DNA of 64,000 bases, taken from positions 60,947-124,946 of the forward strand of contig JAEUVE010000018.1 in assembly GCA_016786865.1 (NCBI GenBank). The letters are read 5' to 3'. Shown here piece after piece: positions 17,838 to 26,422 of this stretch. The notes beneath the pieces are model-generated. The model did not search any database. It was given only the letters and a program-made list of their open reading frames with translations, and was not told the origin of the DNA. Each line of letters starts with the position of its first letter. Positions within the stretch are counted from its first letter, which is position 1. This DNA comes from Sediminibacterium sp. GTDB lineage: Bacteria > Bacteroidota > Bacteroidia > Chitinophagales > Chitinophagaceae. The position numbers were made by a program, and so were the translations under genes.

Positions 17838-19514
17838 TTATTTCAATACTTCGGTTATAGGCTGTCCGATATTACCACTTGGCTCCTGTATGCGCAATAA
17901 AGCTGCAATGGTGGAGGCAATATCGTGCATGTGAACTTCCCTGGAAGATTTGCCTTTTTTGATGCCCCATCCGTACCAAAGCAAAGGAATATGTGCGTCA
18001 TACGGATACCATAATCCGTGTGTGGTGCCAGTAGCTCCGCCATCGATATAGCCGGATTTCAGGATAATCTGAATGTCTCCGCTTCTGTTGAAGAAAAATC
18101 CATTGGCCAGTTTCTCGCGCAATACTTTCGGGATGGGGGTGGTCAGGATATCTGCGGTTGCAAATGCGTTGGATACCGGTTCTTTTTTCTTTAAAAAGGT
18201 AATAATCGTATTGATGATGCTTTTTTGATCGGCTTTCAGGCTGTCCAGTTTATCCCTGTCTAAATGAACCTGGTAGTTGTACAGACTCACTACAGCGCCA
18301 TCGATGCCATATTGGTTTTTTACCAATGCATTCAGATCGCTCAGCATGCTTTTCTCGTTCAGGGTTCCGCCGGGTAATTTGTTCTCCTTCATGAAGCCGG
18401 GTACATGTGCTACAGCATGGTCTGCACTCAGAAAAGCAGTGTATTTGCCTTTGCCCACTTTGGCGTCGAGGAAGTCGAACAGCTTTCCAAGTTCTTCATC
18501 CAGCCGAACATAGTTGTCTACTATTTCCCATGAGTTGGGGCCAAATGCATGACCAATGTAATCGGGAGAAGAAAAGCTTACTGCCAGTAAATCGGTTACA
18601 TCGTCCTTGCCCAATTCTTCGGCCAGTACAGCCGCTTTGGCCATTTCTGCAGTAATGGTATTGCCATGCGGTGTAGATGGCAGCTTGCCGAATCCTTCAT
18701 TTTCTGCGCGCTTCAGGTCGTAAGGCATTTTGGTCTGATTCTTTCCAAAAGGAGTTCCTTCGTAAGGCTTTTCATCGGAGGTAGCATACAAGGGATAAAC
18801 TTCATCCTTCAATGCTTTTTGCCAGCCCAGGTTCAGTAAGGAATCGGGTAATTTCCTGTTGTTGAACTGATTCACCCATTCCGGTAACTGGTTGGTATAA
18901 TAAGTGCTGGTGATAAAATAGCCGCTTTTGGCATCGAACCAGTAAGCGCCGTTGGCGCTGTGGCCAGCGGGCAGGATGGCGCCACGGTCTTTAATGGCAA
19001 CGCCAATTACTTTGCTCCTGAAATTGGTAGACAATCGCAGCTCATCGCTGATGGTAGTGGTTTGCATATTTCTCGGACTCATTTGCCCGTCGCTGCTACC
19101 CTTGGCACCAACACCTGCTACAGACTTATCTTCGGTGCAATAAACCGATCTTTTCTGCAAAGCATCCCACCAGGCATTTCCGGTAATACCGTGTATGGCC
19201 GGAACAGAACCGGTATAAATACCGGAATGTCCGCAGGCAGTAATGGAAGGCGTGTAGCCTATCTGCGTGTTATCGCAACTGAATCCTTCCTGCATCATTC
19301 TTTTGAATCCTCCGTTCTGCTTGAACAGTGGTGCAAAGCGGTTCAGGTAGTCCCAACGCATCTGATCAATCACAATGCCCACCACCAGTTTGGGTGCTTC
19401 GCCGGTAGCAGAAGTTTTGGCTGCTGTTTGTGAAAAACCTTGTACAGCCGTCATTTGCAGTCCCAGTGCCAGCATGGCAAGCAGGCTGATTTTGCCTTTA
19501 TTTTTTTCTAGCAT
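17838..19514 (-). CDS. PafA-type alkaline phosphatase, secreted
   Basis: 558 residues. A signal peptide (about residues 1-29) precedes VVGIVIDQMRWDYL, the first metal-binding aspartate region. TPSITACGHSGIYTGS carries the threonine nucleophile (about Thr92) used instead of serine in PafA enzymes. IKDRGAILPAGHSANGAYWFD gives the PafA-typical K-x-R pair. Metal ligands appear in SSPDYIGHAFG, LSADHAVAH and GTTHGLWYPYD. PafA enzymes release phosphate from a broad range of monoesters in the periplasm of Bacteroidota and, unlike PhoA, are not tightly phosphate-repressed (family knowledge). It is separated by 80 bp from the M16 gene downstream and diverges from the oxoamine synthase gene. Confidence 0.92.
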   Translation of the reverse strand: MLEKNKGKISLLAMLALGLQMTAVQGFSQTAAKTSATGEAPKLVVGIVIDQMRWDYLNRFAPLFKQNGGFKRMMQEGFSCDNTQIGYTPSITACGHSGIYTGSVPAIHGITGNAWWDALQKRSVYCTEDKSVAGVGAKGSSDGQMSPRNMQTTTISDELRLSTNFRSKVIGVAIKDRGAILPAGHSANGAYWFDAKSGYFITSTYYTNQLPEWVNQFNNRKLPDSLLNLGWQKALKDEVYPLYATSDEKPYEGTPFGKNQTKMPYDLKRAENEGFGKLPSTPHGNTITAEMAKAAVLAEELGKDDVTDLLAVSFSSPDYIGHAFGPNSWEIVDNYVRLDEELGKLFDFLDAKVGKGKYTAFLSADHAVAHVPGFMKENKLPGGTLNEKSMLSDLNALVKNQYGIDGAVVSLYNYQVHLDRDKLDSLKADQKSIINTIITFLKKKEPVSNAFATADILTTPIPKVLREKLANGFFFNRSGDIQIILKSGYIDGGATGTTHGLWYPYDAHIPLLWYGWGIKKGKSSREVHMHDIASTIAALLRIQEPSGNIGQPITEVLK

Positions 19515-19559
19515 AGCTCATTTTTAGAGCCTAAAGATAAGCGATGGTGCATAAATACG

Positions 19560-19590
19560 TTTGCGCTTTCCTCTATTATGATTAATTTTG
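19560..19590 (+). promoter_or_regulatory. Bacteroidota-type promoter of the alpha-oxoamine synthase gene
   Basis: TTTG at 19560-19563, a 19-nt spacer and TAATTTTG at 19583-19590 match the full -33/-7 consensus (TTTG, N19, TAnnTTTG). The start codon follows 35 bp downstream. This is the cleanest promoter I could find. Confidence 0.65.
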
Positions 19591-19625
19591 CGCAGGTTTT
19601 TTAAAAAAAGTAATCATTTATTCAT

Positions 19626-20885
19626 ATGGCAGATATTTTTGAGAAACTATTAAAAAATGCAGGTCCGCTCGGGCAGCATCGTGAGCGTGCACATGGTTAT
19701 TTTGCCTTTCCGAAACTGGAAGGCGAAATCAACAGCAGAATGAAATTCCGTGGTAAGGAGATGATCGTCTGGAGCCTGAACAACTATCTGGGCCTTGCCA
19801 ATCATCCCGAAATCAGGAGAGTGGATGCGGAAGCTGCCAAACAGTTTGGACTTGCCTATCCGATGGGTGCCAGAATGATGAGTGGAAACTCCAATTACCA
19901 TGAACAACTCGAAAAGGAACTTGCCGAATTTGAACATAAGGAAGATGCTATTCTGATGAACTTTGGTTATCAGGGTATCATGAGCGCCATCGATGCCATT
20001 TGTGGCAGACACGATGTAATTGTGTACGATGCAGAAAGCCATGCCTGTATAATAGACGGTCTCCGGCTTCATCCGGGCCATCGCTATGTTTACAAACACA
20101 ATGATGTGGACGATTGCGAAAAGCAATTGCAACGTGCAACCCAGCTGATCGAAAAACAGCAATCCGGTGGTATCCTCGTAATAACAGAAGGGATATTTGG
20201 TATGGCTGGTGACCAGGGGAAACTCAAGGAAATAGCTGCTCTTAAAAACAAATACCAGTTTCGTTTGCTTGTAGATGACGCACACGGATTTGGCACATTG
20301 GGTAAAACCGGTGCTGGAACAGGTGAGGAGCAGGGTTGTCAGGATCAGATTGATCTGTACTTCTCCACTTTTGCCAAGAGCATGGCTTCTATCGGCGCCT
20401 TTATGGCAGGAGACAAACCGATCATCGATTTTATCCGCTACAATATCCGCAGCCAGATCTTTGCCAAGAGCCTGCCAATGCCTATTGTTATAGGTAACCT
20501 GAAGCGACTGGAAATGCTGCGCACCATGCCTGAGTTAAAAGACAAACTCTGGAGCAATGCCCTGAAATTGCAAAATGGCCTGAAAGAAAGAGGATTTGAT
20601 ATAGGCAATACCAATACCCCTGTTACTCCCGTGTACATGAAAGGAGGTGTTGAGGAAGCTACTGCCATGGTGATGGATCTCAGAGAGAATTACGGCATTT
20701 TTGCTTCCATTGTTGTATATCCGGTTATTCCGAAAGGACATATCATTTACCGGTTGATTCCTTCTGCTGTTCACACAGACGCGGATATTGCCGAAACCCT
20801 AAAAGCCTTTAGTGAGACCAAGGCCAAGCTCGATGCGGGTGCTTATAAAGTAGATGCAGTACCGGATATGGCAGAAAATAAATAA
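19626..20885 (+). CDS. PLP-dependent alpha-oxoamine synthase, probably serine palmitoyltransferase
   Basis: 419 residues, cytoplasmic. The fold-type I PLP pattern is complete: SLNNYLGLANHP, DAESHACIIDGLR, VITEGIFGMAGD, LLVDDAHGFGTLG (aspartate and histidine around the cofactor) and TFAKSMASIGAF with the Schiff-base lysine at about residue 250. The family condenses an amino acid with an acyl-CoA. In Bacteroidota the common member of this length is serine palmitoyltransferase, the first step of sphingolipid synthesis; 8-amino-7-oxononanoate synthase (BioF) and Kbl are alternatives. No biotin or threonine genes are nearby, so lipid synthesis is favoured but not proven. It has its own consensus promoter and is followed by a strong terminator. 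Confidence 0.85.
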   Translation: MADIFEKLLKNAGPLGQHRERAHGYFAFPKLEGEINSRMKFRGKEMIVWSLNNYLGLANHPEIRRVDAEAAKQFGLAYPMGARMMSGNSNYHEQLEKELAEFEHKEDAILMNFGYQGIMSAIDAICGRHDVIVYDAESHACIIDGLRLHPGHRYVYKHNDVDDCEKQLQRATQLIEKQQSGGILVITEGIFGMAGDQGKLKEIAALKNKYQFRLLVDDAHGFGTLGKTGAGTGEEQGCQDQIDLYFSTFAKSMASIGAFMAGDKPIIDFIRYNIRSQIFAKSLPMPIVIGNLKRLEMLRTMPELKDKLWSNALKLQNGLKERGFDIGNTNTPVTPVYMKGGVEEATAMVMDLRENYGIFASIVVYPVIPKGHIIYRLIPSAVHTDADIAETLKAFSETKAKLDAGAYKVDAVPDMAENK

Positions 20886-20925
20886 GTGTAATTGATTCAG
20901 AGCGTAACGGCTTATTGATATAAGG

Positions 20926-20954
20926 TCCCGGTGTTCCAATCACCGGGATTTTTT
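20926..20954 (+). terminator. Rho-independent terminator after the alpha-oxoamine synthase gene
   Basis: An 8-bp stem (TCCCGGTG / CACCGGGA) with a 7-nt loop is followed by TTTTTTG, 40 bp after the stop codon. Confidence 0.88.
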
Positions 20955-21033
20955 GTTTGCTTCCTCCCGGCCCGGGTATAAAAAAATCGTAGCTTTATAT
21001 CAGAATTTCTGCCACAACCCCCAGTTTTTGGCC

Positions 21034-21426
21034 ATGGAAAATACCTGCTCGCTCGTCAACAGGCTCATCCGGGAGGATTCCTTCCGGTTAATGAGCAAAG
21101 CCTCTATTGTTTCGATTACCGATCCCGGAGGTATTATAATCTTTGCAAACGAAAATTTTGCGGCCATCAGTGGTTACAGCATTGCGGAACTGGTCGGGAA
21201 AAAGCACAGCATCATCAATTCAGGGCACCACTCCAGCAGCTTTTGGGCGGAGATGTGGACAACCATCCTGGCCGGTAATAACTGGCGGAGTGAGGTAAAG
21301 AACAAGCGGAAGGATGGAAGTTATTACTGGGTGGATGTACAAATCATGCCTCATTTTGATGAAGCAGGAACGCTCAGGGCCATCATCTCAGTTCGCAACG
21401 ATATTACCAAAAGGAAGATTGCGTAA
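21034..21426 (+). CDS. PAS-domain protein, N-terminal fragment of an interrupted gene
   Basis: 130 residues from the ATG at 21034; an upstream TTG at 20953 lies in the preceding terminator and is less likely. A single PAS/PAC unit is visible: SIVSITDPGGIIIFANENFAAISGY, GKKHSIINSGHHS, NKRKDGSYYWVDVQIMP and VRNDITKRKIA. The frame stops at TAA (21424-21426) and continues open in exactly the same frame into the 21454-22851 PAS protein. The two pieces therefore look like one gene split by a nonsense codon. The fragment alone could still fold as a PAS domain. It may be a true pseudogene, a sequencing error, or two proteins made from one transcript. Confidence 0.75.
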   Translation: MENTCSLVNRLIREDSFRLMSKASIVSITDPGGIIIFANENFAAISGYSIAELVGKKHSIINSGHHSSSFWAEMWTTILAGNNWRSEVKNKRKDGSYYWVDVQIMPHFDEAGTLRAIISVRNDITKRKIA

Positions 21427-21453
21427 AATGACCGGCAGGAACTGGGAAACAGA

Positions 21454-22851
21454 TTGAATATTTTCTCGGAACATATCCCCGGATTTCTTTACCAGTATCA
21501 GCTTAGACCAGACGGTACATCTTTTTTTCCTTATGCCAGCAAGGGCATCATTGATATTTACGGACTCCCTTCTGCAGATGTATTGCAGGATGCAACCGCG
21601 GTTTTTGAGGTGATTCATCCCGACGATCGTCCGGAAGTGGTGAGCACCATACTGTATTCTGCCGAGCACCTCACGGAATGGAGGCAGGAGTACCGGGTAG
21701 TGCTTCCTTCCGGAAAAACCATTTGGGTAGCCGGGTTTTCCTCACCGGAAGTGCTGGTAGACGGTAGTGTTTTATGGCATGGTTTTTTGCACGATATAAC
21801 AGAAAGGAAACTGGCTTCGGAAAAATTTGAATCGGCTAATGCACAACTGGAAGCATTGATTGAAGCCTTGCCGGATGCGGTATTTTTTAAGGATGGTGAA
21901 GGCCGATGGATGGTTACCAACGAAGCAGCCAAAAAGCTGTTTCAGTTGCAGGGCTACGACTGGTTGGGCAAAAAAGAAAGTGAAATGGCCGCTGAACGGC
22001 CTGCATTCAGGGAGGCTCATGAAAAATGCATGATTGATGACGCACATGCCTGGAACCAGCGTAAGTTAACGGTGTTTACTGAATTCATCAGGGACGGAAT
22101 GGATGTGGTTCATGAATTTGAAGTAAGAAAAATACCCTTGTTTTATCCCGATGGTAGTAGAAAAGGGTTGGTGATTGTTGGATCGGATGTTACAGAGCGC
22201 AGAATGGCGGAGAAAATCCGTAAACAGCTTGCCGAAGAACTGAATATCAGTAAGCAGATGTATGAGTCGCTTTTTTCGCAGAATCACGAGTCTGTTTTTT
22301 CGCTGGATCTGCAGGGAAGATTCACCAGCGCCAATGAGCGTTTTCTGAAAGCAACCGGAATGCGTCTTGATGAGTTAAAGCAAATTCATTATTCGGAGAT
22401 TATTCATCCGGATGACCTTACAAAAGTGAATGAAAGTTTTGAACGCGCCATACATGGCATATCTACCCGTTTCGAAAGCCGCTTGCAGATTCAGCGTAAA
22501 AGCGCCATCAAATACGTGTACCAGGTAACCATGCCGATGGTTGTAAACCAACAGATCGTTGGTGTATATATTCTTGCAAGTAATATTACCGAAAGGGTAC
22601 TCGCAGAAGAAAAAATTAAAAAACAGAACCAGCAGTTAAGGGAAATTGCACAGATACAGTCCCATGAAGTTCGCGCCCCGCTGGCAAACATTTTAGGCCT
22701 TGCCAATCTGCTGGACCAGACTCCTGAGGAAGATCCCAACAATAAGCTGATGCTGAAGGAGCTAACGGTATCTGCCAGAAAGCTGGACCAGGTGATTCAC
22801 AAGATTGTAGACAAAGTATATGCAATAGGAGATTTCAATCAAATCTATTAA
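21454..22851 (+). CDS. Multi-PAS protein ending in a DHp segment without ATPase domain (C-terminal part of interrupted gene)
   Basis: 465 residues if started at TTG 21454. Three PAS/PAC units are visible, at about residues 1-110, 120-260 and 265-390, with VLWHGFLHDITERK, VIVGSDVTERR and YILASNITERV closing them. The end (QSHEVRAPLANILGLANLLD) is a histidine-kinase dimerisation/phosphoacceptor motif with histidine, but the protein stops about 60 residues later with no N, G1 or G2 box. It could accept phosphate from another kinase or act as an adaptor. Without the stop at 21424 the start would be at 21034, giving about 605 residues. The same DHp-only ending occurs at 43544-44881. Confidence 0.8.
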   Translation: MNIFSEHIPGFLYQYQLRPDGTSFFPYASKGIIDIYGLPSADVLQDATAVFEVIHPDDRPEVVSTILYSAEHLTEWRQEYRVVLPSGKTIWVAGFSSPEVLVDGSVLWHGFLHDITERKLASEKFESANAQLEALIEALPDAVFFKDGEGRWMVTNEAAKKLFQLQGYDWLGKKESEMAAERPAFREAHEKCMIDDAHAWNQRKLTVFTEFIRDGMDVVHEFEVRKIPLFYPDGSRKGLVIVGSDVTERRMAEKIRKQLAEELNISKQMYESLFSQNHESVFSLDLQGRFTSANERFLKATGMRLDELKQIHYSEIIHPDDLTKVNESFERAIHGISTRFESRLQIQRKSAIKYVYQVTMPMVVNQQIVGVYILASNITERVLAEEKIKKQNQQLREIAQIQSHEVRAPLANILGLANLLDQTPEEDPNNKLMLKELTVSARKLDQVIHKIVDKVYAIGDFNQIY

Positions 22852-22853
22852 AC

Positions 22854-22887
22854 AAAAATCCCGGCTCATTTGATGACCGGGATTTTT
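22854..22887. terminator. Bidirectional terminator between the PAS gene and the DUF2911 gene
   Basis: The arms AAAAATCCCGG and CCGGGATTTTT pair perfectly across a 12-nt loop. T-runs on both strands serve the plus-strand PAS gene and the convergent minus-strand DUF2911 gene. Confidence 0.85.
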
Positions 22888-22907
22888 TATTGTGTTGTGC
22901 TGTACAA

Positions 22908-23753
22908 CTAAAGTTTAGCAATTAGTTCTTTTGCCATGCGAACATAGTCTGCATTTTTTGCTTCTGTTGCCAGTGCAATGCATTTTTCGGCGCTGGCTTT
23001 TGCAGCAACCTTATCACCCAGTTCTTTTTGTATTCTTGCCGTTTGCAGAAATAACCAGAATGCTTTTGGATTGGCTGCAGTGGCTTTGGTAATGTTTTCT
23101 AAAGCCTTGCTGTAGTCCTTGTCCCACTCAGCATAGAAGGTAGCTGCTGCAGAATAGGAAGCAGGGTTTACAGGGTCTGCACTAAGGGCTTTTTCCACCT
23201 GTGCACGGATGCGGTCTTTTACATTGGTGCTGATGGGAACGTTTACGGCAACCTGTCCCCACATGATCTGGAGTTCCAGGCTTTCTGCCTGAACATTGGC
23301 AAACTGCATGGTGAAGGTTTCTGCACCGGTACCTGCTACTTTTGCCGATTTTACTTTAAAACGAACCACGTCTTCACTTTCCTTGTAACCATCGGTTCCC
23401 CAGTTGTTGACTCCTTTGTTAATCACGATTTCCCAGTACTCTTTACCCGGCACGGTGTACAGTACATAGGAGCCGGTATCCAGAAGCTTTCCACCCATCA
23501 TCACGTTATCGGAAAAATACAATTTTGTAGCAGCGTTCGCACCTGTACGCCATAACTGACCCAAAGGCACCAGTTCACTGTTGTCTTTTAACATGGCTCT
23601 GCCCTTGATATTGGGACGGGCATAGGTCAGTTCAATTTTACCCAAACCAAAATCCTGACTGATTTTTTGTGTAGTACTCGGCGCGGGCATTTTAATCTGC
23701 GCAAAACCGGATACGCTGCATAAAAGCAGGGTGGCAAGCATAGTTTTTTTCAT
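22908..23753 (-). CDS. DUF2911 protein with C-terminal TPR-like region, secreted
   Basis: 281 residues with a signal peptide (MKKTMLATLLLCSVSGFAQ). The DUF2911 core covers about residues 25-180, with IELTYARPNIKGR, LVPLGQLWRTGANAATKL and WGQVAVNVPI typical of the family. Residues about 200-280 form helical pairs that resemble TPR units (SAAATFYAEWDKDYSKALENI, then LQTARIQKELGDKVAAKASAE). The function of DUF2911 is not known; it is abundant in secreted Bacteroidota proteins. A TAGGTTTG -7 element lies about 22 bp upstream of the start. It shares a bidirectional terminator with the PAS gene. Confidence 0.9.
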   Translation of the reverse strand: MKKTMLATLLLCSVSGFAQIKMPAPSTTQKISQDFGLGKIELTYARPNIKGRAMLKDNSELVPLGQLWRTGANAATKLYFSDNVMMGGKLLDTGSYVLYTVPGKEYWEIVINKGVNNWGTDGYKESEDVVRFKVKSAKVAGTGAETFTMQFANVQAESLELQIMWGQVAVNVPISTNVKDRIRAQVEKALSADPVNPASYSAAATFYAEWDKDYSKALENITKATAANPKAFWLFLQTARIQKELGDKVAAKASAEKCIALATEAKNADYVRMAKELIAKL

Positions 23754-23774
23754 ATTCTTCTTGTTTTATGCCAA

Positions 23775-23782
23775 CAAACCTA
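23775..23782 (-). promoter_or_regulatory. Candidate -7 element for the DUF2911 gene
   Basis: The minus strand reads TAGGTTTG, a perfect TAnnTTTG match about 22 bp upstream of the ATG. No -33 box lies at 19-nt spacing. Confidence 0.35.
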
Positions 23783-23823
23783 CTGTATGCCGGCCAAATT
23801 CAGTAATAAATTATGTTAACAGG

Positions 23824-24723
23824 TTATTTAAATCCGGGATGGAAACGCTGCAGTGTATCGCGCAGGTAATCCCGGTCGAGATGGGTATAAATTTCCGTAG
23901 TGGTAATGCTCTCATGTCCGAGCATTTCCTGAACGGCCCGTAAGTCTGCCCCGCCTTCCACCAGGTGGGTGGCAAAGGAGTGCCGCAGGGTATGTGGGGA
24001 AATAACCTTGCTGATTCCTGCTTTCCGGGCCAGGTCTTTGATCAGGTAAAAGATCATTACCCGGGTTAGGTTTTTACCCCTTCTGTTCAGAAAAAGAATA
24101 TCTTCAAAACCGGGTTGTATGTGCTGGTGACAGCGGATGGAGTGCAGGTAAATTTCAATGTATTTGATGGCAGATGAGCCAATGGGAATGAGGCGTTCCT
24201 TGTCTCCCTTTCCCGTTACTTTTATAAAACCCACTTTCAGATAGAGCCCGGATATTTTCAGGTTTACTACTTCGCTTACCCGAAGCCCGCAACTGTACAT
24301 GGTTTCAATGATCGCTTTGTTCCTGCCCCCCTCGGGGCTGCTGAGATCTATCTGCCCAAGCATGCTTTCGATTTCTTCAAAACTCAGCGTGTCGGGCAGG
24401 TGCCTCCTTGTTTTGGGTGCTTCGAGCAGGAGGGAGGGATCGGTGGTGCAGATTTGTTCGATCACACAGTACTTGTAAAAACTGCGTATGCCGGAAATCA
24501 GCCGTGCCTGAGAAGTGGCGGTCATGCCCAGTTCGCCTACCCATTTCACAAATGCCTGAAGCTCTTTTAAGGTAAGGGCTCCCGGCGCTTTTTCCTGTTG
24601 GGTGGCTTGCAGGTAGTCGGTTAATTTACCAATGTCGCGCAGGTAGGCTTCCACCGAATTTTCACTAAGTGAACGTTCCAGCCGCAAATAGGCTTTGAAT
24701 CCTTTTTTATATACTTCCCACAC
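23824..24723 (-). CDS. xerD: Tyrosine recombinase XerD
   Basis: 299 residues, the usual length for Xer recombinases that resolve chromosome dimers. The N-terminal SAM-like core-binding domain covers about residues 1-90. The catalytic domain has CGLRVSEV (Arg), GKGDKERLIPIG (Lys), HTLRHSFATHL (His and Arg), LGHESITTTEIYTH (His) and the Tyr in IYTHLDRDY. The start codon is GTG at 24723. No att-like repeats, phage genes or other mobile-element marks are nearby, so it is read as the housekeeping XerD rather than an integrase. The alternative XerC cannot be fully excluded without alignment. It diverges from the YkgJ gene at 24809. Confidence 0.88.
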   Translation of the reverse strand: MWEVYKKGFKAYLRLERSLSENSVEAYLRDIGKLTDYLQATQQEKAPGALTLKELQAFVKWVGELGMTATSQARLISGIRSFYKYCVIEQICTTDPSLLLEAPKTRRHLPDTLSFEEIESMLGQIDLSSPEGGRNKAIIETMYSCGLRVSEVVNLKISGLYLKVGFIKVTGKGDKERLIPIGSSAIKYIEIYLHSIRCHQHIQPGFEDILFLNRRGKNLTRVMIFYLIKDLARKAGISKVISPHTLRHSFATHLVEGGADLRAVQEMLGHESITTTEIYTHLDRDYLRDTLQRFHPGFK

Positions 24724-24808
24724 GTTTTCTGAAGATAAAGATTTGCTTACCCAATATAGGTTACAATCCGTACATTCGCTCCTAGTCTAAAAAAAACAGC
24801 AGCTTTTT

Positions 24809-25309
24809 ATGCAAGTTAATCTTCGTTCGTTTAAACAGAAAGTGCGTCATCATGAAAAATCCATGAAACGTTTTTTAGGTAAGATCGAAAAGAATCCGCC
24901 TAAAGGATTGGACAAACTTGCAGAAAAAATTGATGCGGAAGTATGGCAGGAAGTGGATTGCCTGAGTTGTGCCAATTGCTGCAAAACCATGAGTCCTACA
25001 TTTACGGCAAAAGACATCAAAAGAATTTCGGATCATTTTGAAATGACTCCAAAAGAATTCAAGGAAAAATGGCTCTATTTTGATGAAGAAGACGGAGACT
25101 GGATGAATAAAAACCAGCCCTGCCAGTTTCTGGATATGAAGAGCCATATGTGCAGCATCTATGAGGTTCGTCCTGCAGACTGCGCCGGATTTCCCCACCT
25201 GAAGAAAAAGAAAATGACCGACTATATTCATGTGCACCAACAGAATATATCTTACTGTCCGGCCACTTTTAAAATGGTGGAAAAAATGCAGGTTGCCCTG
25301 AAAAAATAA
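24809..25309 (+). CDS. YkgJ-family cysteine-cluster protein (copy 1)
   Basis: 166 residues, no signal peptide. The family's cysteine pattern is present: DCLSCANCCKTM (about residues 50-61), NQPCQFLD and HMCSIYEVRPADCAGFPH (about residues 113-132). The cysteines probably bind zinc or an iron-sulfur cluster (family knowledge, role unproven). The N-terminus is lysine-rich and helical. It is divergent from xerD and converges on the Asp-box gene with 7 bp between. A second member, at 28328-28837, lies 3 kb away; the two differ in flanking sequence. Confidence 0.88.
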   Translation: MQVNLRSFKQKVRHHEKSMKRFLGKIEKNPPKGLDKLAEKIDAEVWQEVDCLSCANCCKTMSPTFTAKDIKRISDHFEMTPKEFKEKWLYFDEEDGDWMNKNQPCQFLDMKSHMCSIYEVRPADCAGFPHLKKKKMTDYIHVHQQNISYCPATFKMVEKMQVALKK

Positions 25310-25316
25310 AACCGCT

Positions 25317-26381
25317 TTACAGGATTAACCTCGCAATTCTTCCTTTACTGCCCGCCAGAAATACGGCATTTCCTTTTTTGGCTTTCTGCACAACATGATA
25401 GCTTTCAGAAGATATGAGCTGCCAGTTGTTGCCACCGTCTGCAGACAGGTCTACACCTGATGTGCCACAGGCAACCAATTGATGGGCATTGAGGTATATT
25501 ACACAGGAACGGTAGCCATGTGGATTGGTTTGTGAATTACTGAAACTAAATTGTCCCTTTTGATCATCCATCGCAACCAGTACACAGTTCCCGGTACTGA
25601 TGCTGTCTTTGGCGTAATCTCCGCCTACAATCACTGCCTTCCCGCGTTCTGGAGACAGCGCAATGGAGTTGGCGCCGGCTGAACTGCTGCCTTGTAACAG
25701 AGGTATTGTAACCACCCGCTGGCAATAATAGGTGCAAAACAACCGAGAATGGCTTCCTCCGGAAACAAAGAATACCAGTCCGTCTACACCCCACCTCGCA
25801 AATTGTATGTTGGTACCACTGGCCGCAAAGAAGCCTTCCTGTTCTCTGAAATACGGAATTTCCTCTTCTTCGTTTTCGCGTTTTGTTTTGATCCAGGTTT
25901 CCCCGGCATCATCTGTAACGAGGTAATAGAGCTGCTGGTTAATCGGGTCTCCAACAACTGCTCCGGTATAGCTGGAATCGGATTGAATAAAATCCATTGC
26001 GTCCAGAAAAACACCTTTGGTGTCATCTTCGTAAACCGTATACCAGTGCCGGCCACCATCCTTTGTTTTCAGGATGACGGCCGGTTCTCCTACAGCCATG
26101 ATCAAGGCGGTGTTTTCATCAAAGGCTTCGATGTCTCTGAAATCCCTGTTGGCATGATTGGGAACAGTGATCCAGTTCCAGGTTCTTCCGCCATCTGTCG
26201 ATTTGCCAACGGATCCGGCACTTCCGCTTACCCAGATCAGCTGATCTGTTACCACGCTCATTCCCCGGATACTGGTTGCGCGTCCCTGTTCCAATACCTG
26301 AACCGATGGTTGTTGCCCCGATGCCACTGCTGAACAGAAGTACAGGATCAGGAAAGAAAATATTTTTATTAATCGATTCAT
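25317..26381 (-). CDS. Secreted Asp-box (BNR/Ycf48-like) repeat protein
   Basis: 354 residues with a signal peptide (about residues 1-22, ending SGQ). Asp-box motifs STDGGRTW, TKDGGRHW, TDDAGETW and SADGGNNW mark blades of a beta-propeller like Ycf48/HCF136 or sialidase-type proteins. No sialidase catalytic residues are recognised, so it is probably a binding or assembly protein. Similar proteins in Bacteroidota are annotated as oxidoreductases without support. It is divergent from tcdA with 41 bp between the starts. A related, larger Asp-box protein is at 11578-14064. Confidence 0.8.
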   Translation of the reverse strand: MNRLIKIFSFLILYFCSAVASGQQPSVQVLEQGRATSIRGMSVVTDQLIWVSGSAGSVGKSTDGGRTWNWITVPNHANRDFRDIEAFDENTALIMAVGEPAVILKTKDGGRHWYTVYEDDTKGVFLDAMDFIQSDSSYTGAVVGDPINQQLYYLVTDDAGETWIKTKRENEEEEIPYFREQEGFFAASGTNIQFARWGVDGLVFFVSGGSHSRLFCTYYCQRVVTIPLLQGSSSAGANSIALSPERGKAVIVGGDYAKDSISTGNCVLVAMDDQKGQFSFSNSQTNPHGYRSCVIYLNAHQLVACGTSGVDLSADGGNNWQLISSESYHVVQKAKKGNAVFLAGSKGRIARLIL

Positions 26382-26422
26382 ATTAACACATTTGCAGTTT
26401 AAATATAATCATCATAGCCGAT

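Noticed and set aside
23824..24723. Mobile-element integrase reading of the tyrosine recombinase
   Set aside because: There are no repeats, attachment sites, phage or transfer genes nearby, and the size and catalytic layout fit the housekeeping XerD.
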